DNA from: Cordylochernes scorpioides
Lineage: Eukaryota > Arthropoda > Arachnida > Pseudoscorpiones > Chernetidae
Assembly: GCA_030710605.1 (NCBI GenBank)
Contig: CP092864.1
Coordinates: 142,931,361-142,995,360, forward strand
Reading direction: 5' to 3'
Length of the DNA: 64,000 nt
This document shows positions 41,963 to 53,278 of the stretch, one piece after another. Below the pieces are notes generated by a model that was not told the origin of the DNA, did no database searches, and saw nothing but the letters and a program-made list of their open reading frames with translations. The translations under genes and the position numbers were made by a program. Positions within the stretch are counted from its first letter, which is position 1, and each line of letters opens with the position of its first letter.

Positions 41963-42092
41963 AATAACACACTTTTTAAATTATAATTTTCCTAAAGAAA
42001 AATAATTGATGTTTTAATAATATCCTTTTTTTTTTTTTGAAGATCATTTTTTGTTTGGAAATTGATTTGGAAAAAATATAGCTACATCAACT

Positions 42093-42320
42093 GATCTTCT
42101 TTCTTATCTCCACTCAATCACACTAAGGTATCAAGCTTGTAAAGCTTGTTGATGGTGTCTGCTGGGGAAGAGTAGAGCTCATCAATGGATGAGTCAATAC
42201 AGTTAATAATATGTCTTGGGGTTGCAGGTTGAGAATTACACTTGGTACATAGTGGAAAAACCTTGCAACCATTCTGGAAAGTCATTGTCCTTAGATGACC
42301 AGACTTAAGTCTGGAAATCA
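42093..42320 (-). mobile_element. LINE-A 3' end, 5'-truncated
   Basis: The minus strand encodes ISRLKSGHLRTMTFQNGCKV and CTKCNSQPATPRHIINCIDS then the LINE-A tail. Lies next to a partial FB4 as at 8961. Confidence 0.75.
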
Positions 42321-42329
42321 ATTACAGAG

Positions 42330-42500
42330 CCAAAGTATCCTTTAGGGAGGGATTTCCTCTTACCGGAGAATTGCTAAATTGTAAAAATGGTTATTTTGAA
42401 AATGAAAACTGTCCTTTGTAGAGAGGTGTCCTCTAAAAGGAGGTTCTACTCTACTATTTATATATGGTGTGGGCTAGAAGGACAAATTATAAACAATGAA
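42330..42500 (-). repeat. FB4 part with unique flank, inverted copy of 44920-45095
   Basis: GGAGGTTCTACTCTACTATT and the flank TATATGGTGTGGGCTAGAAG GACAAATTATA occur inverted at 44920-44975, so the repeat unit is longer than the MITE itself. Confidence 0.7.
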
Positions 42501-42588
42501 ATCGACCATATTCCATTGGGCAACACAACATGGTCGTATTCTGAACAAGAAGTGCGGGAAGAAGAGCCAGTTCAAGATAATAACGATG

Positions 42589-42690
42589 ATTGCTCCCAGT
42601 CTTAATGACAAAGGCAGACGCATTCTCCTTCACCCAGTCATGATCTCAAGCTTTACAAGACTTGATATGATTGAGTGGAGATAAGAAAGA
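42589..42690 (+). repeat. sLA 3' fragment
   Basis: TGCTCCCAGTCTTAATGACA, CAAGCTTTACAAGACTTGAT and tail GGAGATAAGAAAG. Confidence 0.65.
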
Positions 42691-43053
42691 CGATGATCTT
42701 GTAACCTGCTCAACCACTATGGGAGCCCTTTCAGCTTCAGCCAATGAATTCAAAATTGTGAAAAAATCGATACTAGAACGTTTCAAAAAGAAGTAGAAAG
42801 TTCCGAGGAAGAACAAGATGAACAAGAACAATCTACATCAACTGATAATTCATTCAATTCTTGACGCTTAGTCACTCGATGTCACTCTACCCCTGAGGAG
42901 ATAGTCACTGAATCATTGGTTGGTCTATTTAAAGGGTGTTTTTATAAAAATAAATATTGTTGACCATTTGTTCTGAAATATAGAAAACTTCCTTCTTTCA
43001 GATGTGAAAAAATAGTATAAATGTAATATTGTACTGGGATAAGGTACATAAAT

Positions 43054-43247
43054 TAATAAAAAGGCATCTCCTTATCATGTAACTGAAAGTTGCTGATGGC
43101 TTGCGCCATCTATCGGAATAAATATCAACTATTCTCGTTGATTTTTAATTATTCCAATTAAAAATCAATGAGAATAGTTGATATTTATTCCGATAGATGG
43201 CGCAAGCCATCAGCAACTTTCATTTTGCACGATAAGGAGATGCCTTT
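43054..43247. repeat. Foldback FB1, intact
   Basis: Near-perfect arms: AAAAAGGCATCTCCTTATCA and complement, including ATAGATGGCGCAAGCCATCA, meeting at ATTTTTAATTATTCCAATTA. Confidence 0.88.
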
Positions 43248-43299
43248 TTCTTAAAATAATTCCTTCTTTCAGATTCATTATAGATGAAGCCTTTTTTTT

Positions 43300-43508
43300 T
43301 TTGTTTTTTTGTTTATCCCTAGTACACCTGGTACAGGCCATGATAATCATGGTGGGTAGTTAGCGACTGCTTTTTACTGTAAGTACACCACATGTCTACA
43401 CATGTGAAAAACAGTTCGACTTTGCACTTACAAATGTGCCAGAGCCCCGTTGGTTACTTGCACTCTCTGGTGGGGTTGGACTTTTACAAGAATCGGGAGG
43501 TCATTGGA

Positions 43509-43540
<32 letters not shown>

Positions 43541-43632
43541 TAAAGGAAAGAGTACCCAATGCAGGAATTGAAACTGGGTTGTAGCGGTTGAGAACCAACG
43601 GTTTAAACCACCTTTCCAACTGACTCCCCCCA
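43300..43632 (-). mobile_element. SINE-T copy
   Basis: AGATGAAGC repeats on both sides (43281 region and 43634 region). The head is diverged (B box reads AGTTTCAATTCC); the A tail and CCATGATAATCATGG are intact. Confidence 0.8.
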
Positions 43633-44613
43633 AGATGAAGCTTAGCTGAATCAAGGTATAAATTGCTCTAAGTGGATGAACAGTCAATTAATTTAGGCCA
43701 AATGTTGATATTTGAGGAACCCCATCAATTGTCTATCAAAAAGACTCGAACAATTATGTAATTTTTGGAATAAATTATATTGTAACGTTTCCTATTTAGA
43801 AATAAGGGATATAGTCACAATACTTTGTATTTTTAATATTTAATTTAATTACAACATGGTTAACCTTAATATATAAACAAAAAAATTAACTTATGTAAAA
43901 TTATAAAAAGAAAGTACAGTATTGCCGACTGCCTAACTATGAAGAAAAATCAAAGAATTATTAAATATTTTACATAAATAAATAAATAAATACAAAGCAT
44001 GTTACTACATATATATATACATGTCATAATATATACTCTTCCTGGAATAATAAAACAAACCTACAGTCAACCCAGAGAGAGACGGGCAGCTAAAGTCCGG
44101 TCATTTAAGACACCAGCGACATTCCAAGGGGCGACCACAGGGGCCCATGAGTTCTCGGGACTATTAAGACAGTTGGTGGGTTGTGTGCGATCCGAACGGA
44201 CGCCCGGTTTTGCCGGGCTCGGCTCTCTCCCTCTCTCTCTCTCTGGTTGCCTGGGTTCCTCTACCAAATTGTGGTGTGATTATTTCTCTTTCCCCACCTT
44301 ATTATTATACCACATATATATATATATTCTAATAAATTTAATTAACCCTACATATTTTTAACCTGTTTTGTTCCCTTTTTAAAAAAACTTTCACACACAG
44401 GTTCTTTTTACCATCTCAGATACTAAAAGCTATGATTTTTTTATTCTTGAAAAGACAAAGTTTCACTATTTAGAAACCTAAGGCGACACGATCAATAAAT
44501 TGTGTCTGATGCTTTGGTGCTGTACTGAATCATTAGACCAAATCTATTGATTGAAATGTTGCCACCTTACATTTTTAATCCAAATTGTACCTTAGCATTT
44601 GCTTGTTTTGAAA

Positions 44614-44906
44614 TACACCTATCCCCCGATTTACACAGTACTTGTTTTACACGTTTTCGCTTTTACACGGTTTTCCAAATAAGTTTTTTTTTTGTTTTTT
44701 ATCACACTATACTAAATGCTACTGTGATTGAACACATGTGCTGTGTACACATCTCACGAGGAATCCCAAGCTTATGTTCTGACTTGCTGCACACGCACTC
44801 TGTGTCTGTATTTCTTCGCATAAAAATTTTTCAAAAATTTTTAATTTTCGATTTACACGTTTTTTCTCAGGAACGTATCTACCGTGTAAATCGGGGGATA
44901 GGTGTA
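44614..44906. repeat. Tigger/pogo-like MITE with 23-bp terminal repeats
   Basis: TACACCTATCCCCCGATTTA and its complement at the right end, TA at each border, 293 bp, no coding sequence. Confidence 0.82.
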
Positions 44907-44919
44907 ATTTCAAACTTTT

Positions 44920-45123
44920 ATATAATTTGTCCTTCTAGCCCACACCATATATAAATAGTAGAGTAGAACCTCCTTTTAGAGGACACCTCTCTACAAAGGA
45001 CAGTTTTCATTTGCAAAATTACCATTTTTACAATTTAGCAACTCTCCGGTAAGAGGAAATCTCTCCCTAAAGGACACTTTGGCTCTGCAATTAGGTGTCC
45101 TTTACAGGGAGGTTCTACTTTAG
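44920..45123. repeat. FB4 foldback with flank
   Basis: GTAGAACCTCCTTTTAGAGG to GGGAGGTTCTACTTTA. Shares flank with 42330-42500 in inverse orientation. Confidence 0.72.
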
Positions 45124-45513
45124 TATCTGTTTTAACCATCTCTCTTAATAACTGTGGTTTTCATTGAATCTTTTTTTTTTCCTATGGTCCAATACCAAAT
45201 TATTATTTTGATCGAAAAATTAATAGCCTGAAATAAAAGCTTAAAATTAAATATATATATATATATATTTTTTTAAGGTTATCCAGTGGTTTTCATTAAA
45301 TCATTTTTTCTCCTATGGTCCCACATAAAATTACTAGAATACTAGAATTGATCAAAAGCACAAAATTTTGAAAATGTTTTATTCATTATTTTTTTAAAGG
45401 CAATCCACATTTAATAAAAAAAAAATCTATCTTAAATTTAAAATTCAGAGTAATTTTTCAAATTGTTAGTTAAATTTAAAAAAAAAATCATTTTTATAGA
45501 GGTGGTATTGAAT

Positions 45514-45709
45514 GGTGGTGGTATCGTGTCCATCTATGGAAAGGAGGGGTGCCATTGCCCTGTGAGTCAGCCACATTTCAGAGTTCCCTGTTCACGGTTA
45601 CTGTAGCGGCTCGGTGCTCATGACACCGTACTTCGCCCTACAGGGCAGTCCTTTACTTGTGCTGCTTCTCCCGCCTGCCACGTAGAGGAGAGGTTAGACT
45701 TCTGGCCAG
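45514..45709. mobile_element. Unclassified 196-bp insertion with 13-bp target duplication
   Basis: Perfect GGTGGTATTGAAT at 45501-45513 and 45710-45722. The inside is GC-rich (GTGCCATTGCCCTGTGAGTC, CTGTAGCGGCTCGGTGCTCA, TGCTTCTCCCGCCTGCC) in an AT-rich setting. No A tail or pol III B box that I can see, and no open frame. Confidence 0.75.
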
Positions 45710-45850
45710 GGTGGTATTGAATAAAAAATATATAATATTTTAAATACCCATTTCTCTTATTTCGCTTTTTTTTAATGCCATTAATGGAAGGCTAAAATAA
45801 TTAGTAAATTGGAATGTTTTTCATCTGTAAAATTAACTGTTTAATATAAA

Positions 45851-46028
45851 CAGTAGAACCTCCCTTTAGCGGACACCCCGCTAGTGGACACCTCTCTACA
45901 AAGGACAGTTTTCATTTGTAAAATTATCATTTTTACTGTTTAGCAACTCTCTGGTAAAAGGACACCTCTCTCTAAAGGACACTTTACCTCTGCAATTAGG
46001 TGTCTTTTACAGCAAGGTTCTACTGTAT
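45851..46028. repeat. Foldback FB4
   Basis: ACAGTAGAACCTCCCTTTAG to GCAAGGTTCTACTGTA. Confidence 0.8.
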
Positions 46029-46036
46029 TTGTATGT

Positions 46037-46183
46037 GATAAGGCACAATTTGGATTATAGATTATAAACACAAGGTAATAAGACCAAATCCAAATAAATA
46101 AATAGTGTGTGACGCTTCGGTAACAGCGTTGTTACCGAAAAGTCACACACTTTTATTTATTTGGATTTGGTCTTATTACCTTA
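46037..46183. repeat. Foldback FB2
   Basis: GATAAGGCACAATTTGGATT, arms CAAGGTAATAAGACCAAATC and complement, centre GGTAACAGCGTTGTTACC. Confidence 0.82.
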
Positions 46184-46217
46184 TGTGTATTTGTATGTGT
46201 TTGCTGTATAATATATT

Positions 46218-46478
46218 TGTGTTGTTGTTGTTTCTTATCCCCTTGTGTAAAGATTACACGAATTCCATGAGTTCATGATCTCATGGAATGGGGTATAGGG
46301 GTGCAGCTTTTGTTGATCATGGCACCATGATCCAGGCACACTTTGGTCAAAGTCTGACTTTGCCTGTAATTTGAGGCTGTTCCTAACATGGAAGCCTTTG
46401 CTGCCGACTCTAATATGAGTACAGACACAACTCCTCCGTATTCCTGGAGTAACGGGTCAGTTGAGCTCTGGATTTTTA
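46218..46478 (-). mobile_element. sLB copy
   Basis: Tail complement TTTCTTATCCCCTTGTGTAA on the left, then GATCATGGCACCATGATCCA and ACTCCTCCGTATTCCTGGAG, ending near the GTCAGTTGAGCTC segment. Confidence 0.8.
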
Positions 46479-47137
46479 GAGTGTTTTTCTATTGAATGGG
46501 TGAATGAATTGGCAGGTTTATTGTTTTGTTTTTACTTCTCTCAGACAACCTATGTAATGCTGCCACTAAAAAATGACACCTTATTTATGCAAGCTAGTCT
46601 TGTCACATTATTTTTATTATCTTTGACACATTTTATTATTCAAACACGTTTCTTTCAAATCTACCCATTTACAATTCAATATTTGACAAATACAATTCAA
46701 TTATTGGCAACTTTTGACATGTTAGGAATCATCAGAGAGCTCTATTTGCATATATTGTTGACAGGACATATGTAAATAAAGTACCTTTACACTATCTATC
46801 CCTTGTTAGCTACGCTAAGTGATGATGTTGATTTTATTTCAGTATGGAGATCTTGTAAATATAATCTTTTTTTTTTCTTCTTCCTCTCCCCTAGTGACGC
46901 AAACTCTTCCCGTTATGGTCTAAGGTGTGGTTTGCTAATGGGGTGGAATATACCTATATATATATATATATATCTTTTAAAAGAAAAGAGTATTTCTCTA
47001 TGGAATTTTGGGAAAGTGTGGAGGGACACTCCACTGAGCTTTTGTTAACACATCTTATTTAAAAAAAAATATATTGAAAGAAAAGACCCTATTACTATGT
47101 CTCTCACATTGTGCCTGGTTAATGTTTTTTTTTTTTT
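46479..47137. other. Intergenic AT-rich DNA
   Basis: A 104-codon open frame (46461-46775) is low-complexity and hydrophobic without family features. A TATATA run and T runs follow. No gene supported. Confidence 0.45.
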
Positions 47138-47258
47138 TTGCTTATACCTAGTACACGTGGTACAAGCCATGATAATCATGGTGAGTAGAAGTAGGCGACT
47201 GCTTTTACTGTAAGTACACCACATGTCTACACATGTGAAAAGCAGTTTGACTTGGTGG
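47138..47258 (-). repeat. SINE-T, 3' part only
   Basis: CTTATACCTAGTACACGTGG, CCATGATAATCATGG and CACATGTCTACACATGTG, cut before the head. Confidence 0.75.
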
Positions 47259-47886
47259 TTAATGTATTTAATTGATTTACATCAAAATACCAAAAGTAAT
47301 GTATTGTAATAAAATGTAATAAACATGTATATGTAATAGTTATTGTAGTACCATTTTTTTTAGGTAAAGTAAGATATAATTGGAAGTTTATTATCTTCTT
47401 TCCCATTTTACTTTTTGACAAGATCGTTGAAGAGCTTCAACTTGAAAGCTGGCCTGCGCTGATATCAACTCCTTGCTAATCTTAAGGCATTGTTTGGGCA
47501 GTTTCATGAAAAAGCTGAACAGAACCTATGCTGCACACACTGCTTGGCTAGTTGCCTTTGTAGATTTTGTTCATAGTGTTTAATGCCTCGTGTATAAATT
47601 GAGACCTTGTGATTCTTTTATCTCTTAATCCAAATTGTATTTCATTGTCAAACCTAGTTTTTATAATGAAATGACTTATTGCCAACTGATCATTCCTCCT
47701 TTTTTTTGTTTGAAAAGAGCATCTAATCAAGGGTAATTCTCAAGATATTTTTCTTTTCATTCAAATGATCAACAGGTTATAACAATGGAAACATTGGTCA
47801 AACTTTGAGTTTGGTTTTGTCAAATTTGATAGGATAGCTACCTTTCTGCCTCTTTTTTAAAAAAATTACCTATTCTAAGTATACAT
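47259..47886. other. Intergenic DNA without recognised element
   Basis: No coding or repeat signature found. Confidence 0.4.
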
Positions 47887-47887
47887 G

Positions 47888-48143
47888 GCCATGATAATCA
47901 TGGTGTGTTGTTAGTTTTTACTATAGTTGTACCACACTTTAAAGCAGTTTAATTTTTGCCTTCAAAGAGGTACCAAGCTTCATTTGGTTTCTTGCACTCA
48001 CTGATGGGTTGGATTTTTGCTAGGTATCCATTGGCACAATATTTTCTTAAAAAAAAAAAAAAATTGTCCTATGCGGGATTCAAACCTGGGTTGTGATTGT
48101 CAAAAGTATATGATATGCACCATTCATCCACCAATCCCTTTCT
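47888..48143 (-). repeat. Diverged SINE-T copy
   Basis: CCATGATAATCATGG, TTGCACTCACTGATGGGTTG and a decayed head (GGGATTCAAACCTGGGTTG) are still recognisable. Confidence 0.65.
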
Positions 48144-48163
48144 TAGCCACTTCTCTTCTCTAT

Positions 48164-48535
48164 ATCTTCTTCTTCTTTCTTATCTCCACTCAATCATTAG
48201 GGTATCAAGTTGTGACCCTTGATGGTGTCTGTTTGACAACCATCATGACTAGGCGAAGTAGAATGCGTCTGCCTTTATCATTAAGACTGGGAGCACTACT
48301 CAGTGGCAGGCCGACTTAACTCCAAAAGAAATGGCCACCTCTGACATGAGGAACAGACGCCATGTGCAGCCACTCCTAACATGGAGTACAAACGCTGCTC
48401 ATCCTGTATCCCTGGATTAGGAGCCCTTACAGGGTACTATCAGCCGGGCCAGCTGAGCCCAGGTTTTTTAGTGAGCTTGTTACTGCTCCCCCTCCTCCTT
48501 TTTCATCCGGGGTTGGGACCGGCAAAGGCGGAGTT
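48164..48535 (-). mobile_element. sLA copy
   Basis: Full-length: CTTCTTCTTTCTTATCTCCA on the left, CCGGCAAAGGCGGAGTT on the right. Confidence 0.85.
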
Positions 48536-48955
48536 ACTGTATACAAGAGAGAACAGAACACTCTGAAGTGGTGCTCAGCTACTGTACAGTTGGATTGGCT
48601 CATTTTCCTTCTTCACATGTGTGAGAGACATAGTTATGGTCTTTTGTTTCACGTGTACATAAGAGAGATGTCACCACCCTGAAGGGTGACAGATTGTTGG
48701 TGATGTAAATAGCCTTGCTGGATGTTGTTGTAGATGTCCCTCCTGCTTGCCTTATGTCATCCTCTCTGCTATTGATAGATTTCTATTGATGTTTTGTATA
48801 AAAATTATAAAGGAATTTAAAAAAAATGAAATAAAAAAGCTATGTAGTTTTATGTGTGGATTCTCTTTCTTTCCTTACTTCATTCACATGTGTTACTTGT
48901 ATATATGGTGTCACCTCTTCTCTATTATCACATGACCTCAACCAACCATCTAATA

Positions 48956-49255
48956 CAACAACAAAAAGTCTTTATTTAGGGTCACTGACCCTATACAGGA
49001 TTCACCAGAGGTATGCATAAGAACAAAGCAGTGAGACAAAGGAAATAACGATATAGACAGAAGAAAAAAATAAGAAAGAGGGAAGCAAGAAAAACAACAC
49101 AAAAAGAGTAGCAGTAAGAAAGTGAGGAGTGAGTGTCACTTGGCCTTCTTCTGAGATATGGACTTGTGGAAACCATAAAACGCCGTAGCAATATACTTAT
49201 TCTGGGTCATATTGTCAATTATTGATGGAAGTAAAGCACAGAGTTGCCCAGTTTT
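48956..49255 (-). mobile_element. LINE-C-type 3' element with 15-bp target duplication
   Basis: ACCAACCATCTAATA at 48941-48955 and 49256-49270. The minus strand opens AAAACTGGGCAACTCTGTGC, with an open frame ending [24 protein letters not shown] then TGA, about 190 bp of untranslated sequence and tail AATAAAGA plus TTG repeats. Either a 5'-truncated LINE C-terminus with 3' UTR or a SINE-like unit: two copies start at nearly the same base. Confidence 0.85.
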
Positions 49256-49379
49256 ACCAACCATCTAATAAAGTGAGCATGATTTCTTAGCTCAATGGTT
49301 ATATCAATTCATTAAATTAAGGTGTAAAGTAAATAACTGGGTTATATGTATCTTAGAATTTCCTTTTTTTGTTGTTATT

Positions 49380-49660
49380 TTTAATATCCGTCAAGTCGAG
49401 TTTGACTTTTAGTGACTATATGGACAAATCCTTTCCAATTTGATCGGTTAGTGTGACCATCACTCACAACTCATCTATTGACCTTCTGGTAACTTCCTTG
49501 ACCCTTTCTGGCCGGCCACCTCATTGGAGGTCTTCCTCTCTTTCATTAACATCTTTTCTAATCCATTTGGTCTTGTTATAGGTTTAAAGAAGGCCAGTCT
49601 GTTTCCATATTTGGTATTCTCAGTATCTACTAGGATTAATGAAGATTGAAATATTTGTCT
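49380..49660 (-). repeat. Old LINE C-terminal fragment (tentative)
   Basis: On the minus strand a broken frame resembles the GRPxxRW...D...W..LA.DR..W end of some LINE ORF2 proteins. Diverged; weak. Confidence 0.3.
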
Positions 49661-49696
49661 TTTTCTCTCTCCATGGCACTCTAAGTTGTTGTTCCT

Positions 49697-50005
49697 TCTT
49701 CTTCTTTCTTATCTCCACACTGGGTGAAGTAGAATGCGTCTGCCTTTGTCATTAAGACTGGGAGCACTACTCGGTGGCAGGCCCACTTAGCTCCAAAATA
49801 AATGGCCGCCTCTGACATGAGGAACAGACGCCATGTGCAGCCACTCCTAACATGGAGTACAAACGCTGCTCATCCTGTATCCCTGGATTAGGAGCCCTTC
49901 CAGGGTACTATCAGCCGGGCCAGCTGAGCCTAGGTTTTTTAGTGAGCTTGTTACTGCTCCCCCTCCTCCTTTTTCATCCGGGCTTGGGACCGGCAAAGGC
50001 GGAGT
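49697..50005 (-). mobile_element. sLA copy
   Basis: As other copies; its head (GGCGGAGTTG) abuts an sLB tail. Confidence 0.82.
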
Positions 50006-50270
50006 TGTTGTTGTTCCTTATCCCCTTGTGTAAAGATTACCCAAATTCCATGAGTTTATGATCTAATGTAATGGGGTGTAGGGATGCAGCTTTCGTTGAT
50101 CATGGCACCATGATCCAGGCACACTTTGGTGAAAGTCTGACTTTGCCTGTGTTTTGAGGCTTTTCCTAACATGGAAGCAGACACCTTTACTGTCGATTCT
50201 AACATGAGTACAGACGTAGCTCCTCCGTATCCCTGGAGAGGGATAATTGTTGAACTCAGGATTTTTAAAG
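50006..50270 (-). mobile_element. sLB copy, adjoining sLA
   Basis: GTTGTTGTTCCTTATCCCCT tail complement, GATCATGGCACCATGATCCA, GTATCCCTGGAGAGGGA. The two short elements sit head to tail. Confidence 0.8.
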
Positions 50271-50551
50271 AAAACTTTCGTTAAGCAATCTTATCAATCT
50301 GGAATCTTAAAAATACAAAGTGATAAACTTTTTCAATTGTTGCATTCTCAAAAAATATATATATATTTGTGTAATTTAAAAAAATGATTTTAACATTGTA
50401 TATATTAATCATATTTATTTGCATTATAGATATCTGAAGCTTGATCTCCTCATTCTGGTATTATAAATTTTAGAGATGTAAAAATAGATTGATTTATTAC
50501 ATTTTTAGGTTTAATTATTCCTGAAAAATCCCATTCTTTATGCAATAAGCT

Positions 50552-50718
50552 AATACAGTAGAACCTCCATGAGAGGACACTCACACTAGAAGACACCTCT
50601 CTACAAAGGACAGTTTTCATTTGAAAAATGACAATTTTTACCATTTAGCAACTCTTCGGTAAGAGGACACCTTTTGGCTCTGCAATTAGGTGCCCTTTAC
50701 AGGGAGGTTATACTGTAT
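50552..50718. repeat. Foldback FB4, shortened
   Basis: ACAGTAGAACCTCCATGAGA to AGGGAGGTTATACTGTA. Confidence 0.75.
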
Positions 50719-50844
50719 TATATAAGGGCATTTTACTGGGAGTAAATTGTTCTTTTGAAAAAAGACACCTTTGTCATGAAAATAAGACTAAAAAAACTAG
50801 CTACTTTGCCAGCTAAACACCTCAAATTCTAAGGTAATAACTTG

Positions 50845-51423
50845 TGTAAGTCTCAGACTCAAGAGCAGCCATTTATATCCTTCAAACCTGCTTCTCCAGT
50901 CAAGAACCTCTTCTCAAGAGCATCGCTAAATCTGTAAACCGACTCCCAGCCAACAGCTCTGTCACAGTGCAATGGCTTCCAGCTCACATTGGAATTCCTG
51001 AAAATTAGCTTGCAGACTCTCTGGCAAAGTCTGGAGCTCTTAGCCTCCCTGAGGTCAGAGAATCTACCACCCAACTAGATGAAAGAGACCTCCTCTGTAC
51101 CATAATGGCCCAATGCCTGCAGGAATGGAAATCTGATGCTGCACATGACTGGTACAGAGCAGGAGGGACAAGCACCGGTTCTGTCCTCCCAAGAGAACAA
51201 CAGCCTTTAATTTCTAGACTTAAGTTTGGTCACCTACAGACAATGACTTTCCAGAATAGTTGCAACGTTTTCCCACTATGTACTAAGTGCAATTCTCAAC
51301 CTGCATTGACTCATCCATTGATGAGCTCTACTCATCCCCAGCAGACACCATCAAAAGTCTCAAGCTTTACAAGCTTGATACCTTAATATGATTGAGTGGA
51401 GATAAGAAAGAAGAAGAAGATGA
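50845..51423 (+). mobile_element. LINE-A 3' end (RNase H to tail), frameshifted
   Basis: Starts GACTCAAGAGCAGCCATTTA. Degraded RNase H (VQWLPAHIGIPEN), then [20 protein letters not shown] and CNVFPLCTKCNSQPA, then LKLYKLDTL and tail GGAGATAAGAAAGAAGAAG. Confidence 0.82.
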
Positions 51424-51930
51424 AATCAAAGCTAGCCCTAGACCGATGAGGTCCATTAGCCCGAAACCATGAACAGGTGAACATTCTGAATTTTTCAAAA
51501 CTGATTTTGTAGCTTTGTCATCAACCTTAGTTTGCAGAGATGGTCATTAGTTATTGTGTGAACTTAGCCCACTTGAGATTTAGGCTTAGATCCTTTCACG
51601 AAACGTTATCTTTCACAAATGACCCCTCACACACTGCCTGTCGCTTTATACTTGTATAATATTTACATAGCAAATTAAAAAATTTTCACCAAAATGTAAC
51701 GTAGAAAATTAGGAAAGGCAAACTTCAGGATTACGCAGCAATTTTTTAAGGCATAAACAAAATCAACATTTATAAAATATAAGATAAGCAATGAGGGAAA
51801 TTTCAAGAGTAGCAAAATATAAATAATCAAATAAAGTAAAGCTCGAAGGAAGATTTTTTCCCTATATTTGCATATCTTAATTGTAATCATAGTTATATTT
51901 TGTTTCACCGTCTATAAGAAAAATGTAAAT
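51424..51930. other. Intergenic AT-rich DNA
   Basis: No gene or repeat family recognised. Confidence 0.4.
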
Positions 51931-51934
51931 ATGC

Positions 51935-52100
51935 TAAAATATTGCGCACCATAGTATAAATAAGCTTGTATCTCTTTGAATCTCTTAGCTTTTTTACCAG
52001 TAGAAGGGCGTGTGGCCCGAAAGCTCGCTCGCGTTTATTAAAAAGAAACTCATCTTCCTTCGTGCTTTACTTTATTTGATTATCTAAACAGGAAGAGTTC
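51935..52100 (+). repeat. Penelope-type terminal fragment with degenerate hammerhead-like core
   Basis: CCAGTAGAAGGGCGTGTGGC, CCGAAAGCTCGCTCG, TTTATTAAAAAGAAACTC and AACAGGAAGAGTTCTATTGC follow the order of the 56610-56735 terminus. The first box is CAGTAGA, not CTGATGA. Confidence 0.55.
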
Positions 52101-52464
52101 TATTGCTTATTCAAAATATAAATAACTAGACGGGTGACCCGGGATTGACCCGTGTGCATATCTACCCGAGTGATATATATTTAGATAAAATTTTTTTATA
52201 TAATTGTTTGTTATTAGCATTATCTGTTTGTTTGCATCAGCATAATTTAATCTAATCTTTGATAGAGGGCGCTGTTCGTGAGCTAAGTAGAATAATTTGA
52301 ATATATAGTCTTAATAATTGATTTATATATTTTTTAAAATAGCCTATCGTCTTCCCCGTATTTTTTTACCTATGTATGGACATTTTTTGGTTTGAATTAG
52401 TGAACTACTGCGAATTTGTATACCGGACATACAAACAAACAAACATTGATTTTTATATATATAG

Positions 52465-53242
52465 TGTTAAAACTATTTTATAGATCCTTTACTTTTGTAC
52501 ATAGAATGAAGATCTTAGGTGAAGGGAGTATACGACCAAGACATCTATATCTATAGATAGCCCCAGCTTGGACCGACCGAGGGCAAAGGTCGGCGTGGGC
52601 GGAGACGACGGAGCGTCATGTTACATTCTTTTTTTGGTCAGTTGGCAGGATTCCCTTGTTAGAAGCGGAGGGGAAAGTTGAGTTCCCTTGACAGACGGAG
52701 AGACGTCTAAAAGCTATCCTGCAAGCAGCGTCTTGTGGAAGGAAAGACGTCAAGCTATCCTGCAAGCAGCGTCTTGTGGACGGAGAGAACGCATTGGAGT
52801 ATCCCTCAAGCAGCAACTTGAGAGCGGAAAAGACACTTAGACAACCAACGAGTCGCGACAATTGGACATCGCACAAGACAAGCCAAGCCAAGCCTGCGAC
52901 GGTGCTGCCACGAGGTACTGTGTAAACAAACGCTCGACACCCCCCCGCCATTTATTTTTATCTCCCTTCCCTGAGATTAGTTAATTTTTTTACTTTCTTT
53001 TTTGCTTAACCTTGTTTTTTTTTTTATACATAATTCTATAGATATAAGTATAATTTAGCTTAACCTTTTTTCTTGTTTTTTTAACCCTTAATTCTTTATA
53101 TAAGTATAATAGTTTTTATCCCTTTTGTTTTTTACTTTAAAATAAAACCTTTTGTTATACTGTGCAAGTGTGCATTTATTTCCCCCATTGTTTTTCCTTT
53201 CAGTCGATCACCATTTATTTTTTTTTTAAACGAACACGAACA
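52465..53242 (+). repeat. BEL 5' LTR
   Basis: 778 bp, TGTTAAAACTATTTTATAG to CGAACACGAACA. Contains a near-tandem 35-bp repeat (AGCTATCCTGCAAGCAGCGT twice) and a second ATAAAACC polyadenylation-like signal. Confidence 0.94.
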
Positions 53243-53262
53243 TTTTGGTGAGCCGGACGTGA
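53243..53262 (+). promoter_or_regulatory. BEL probable primer-binding site
   Basis: TTTTGGTGAGCCGGACGTGA directly follows the LTR, with TGG starting three bases in. The tRNA was not identified. Confidence 0.6.
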
Positions 53263-53278
53263 TCGATTTAAAGGAAAT

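Noticed and set aside
43781-44398. Possible solo LTR starting TGTAACGTTTCC and ending CACACA, with a GC-rich centre
   Set aside because: No matching target duplication at the borders and no second copy in the window.
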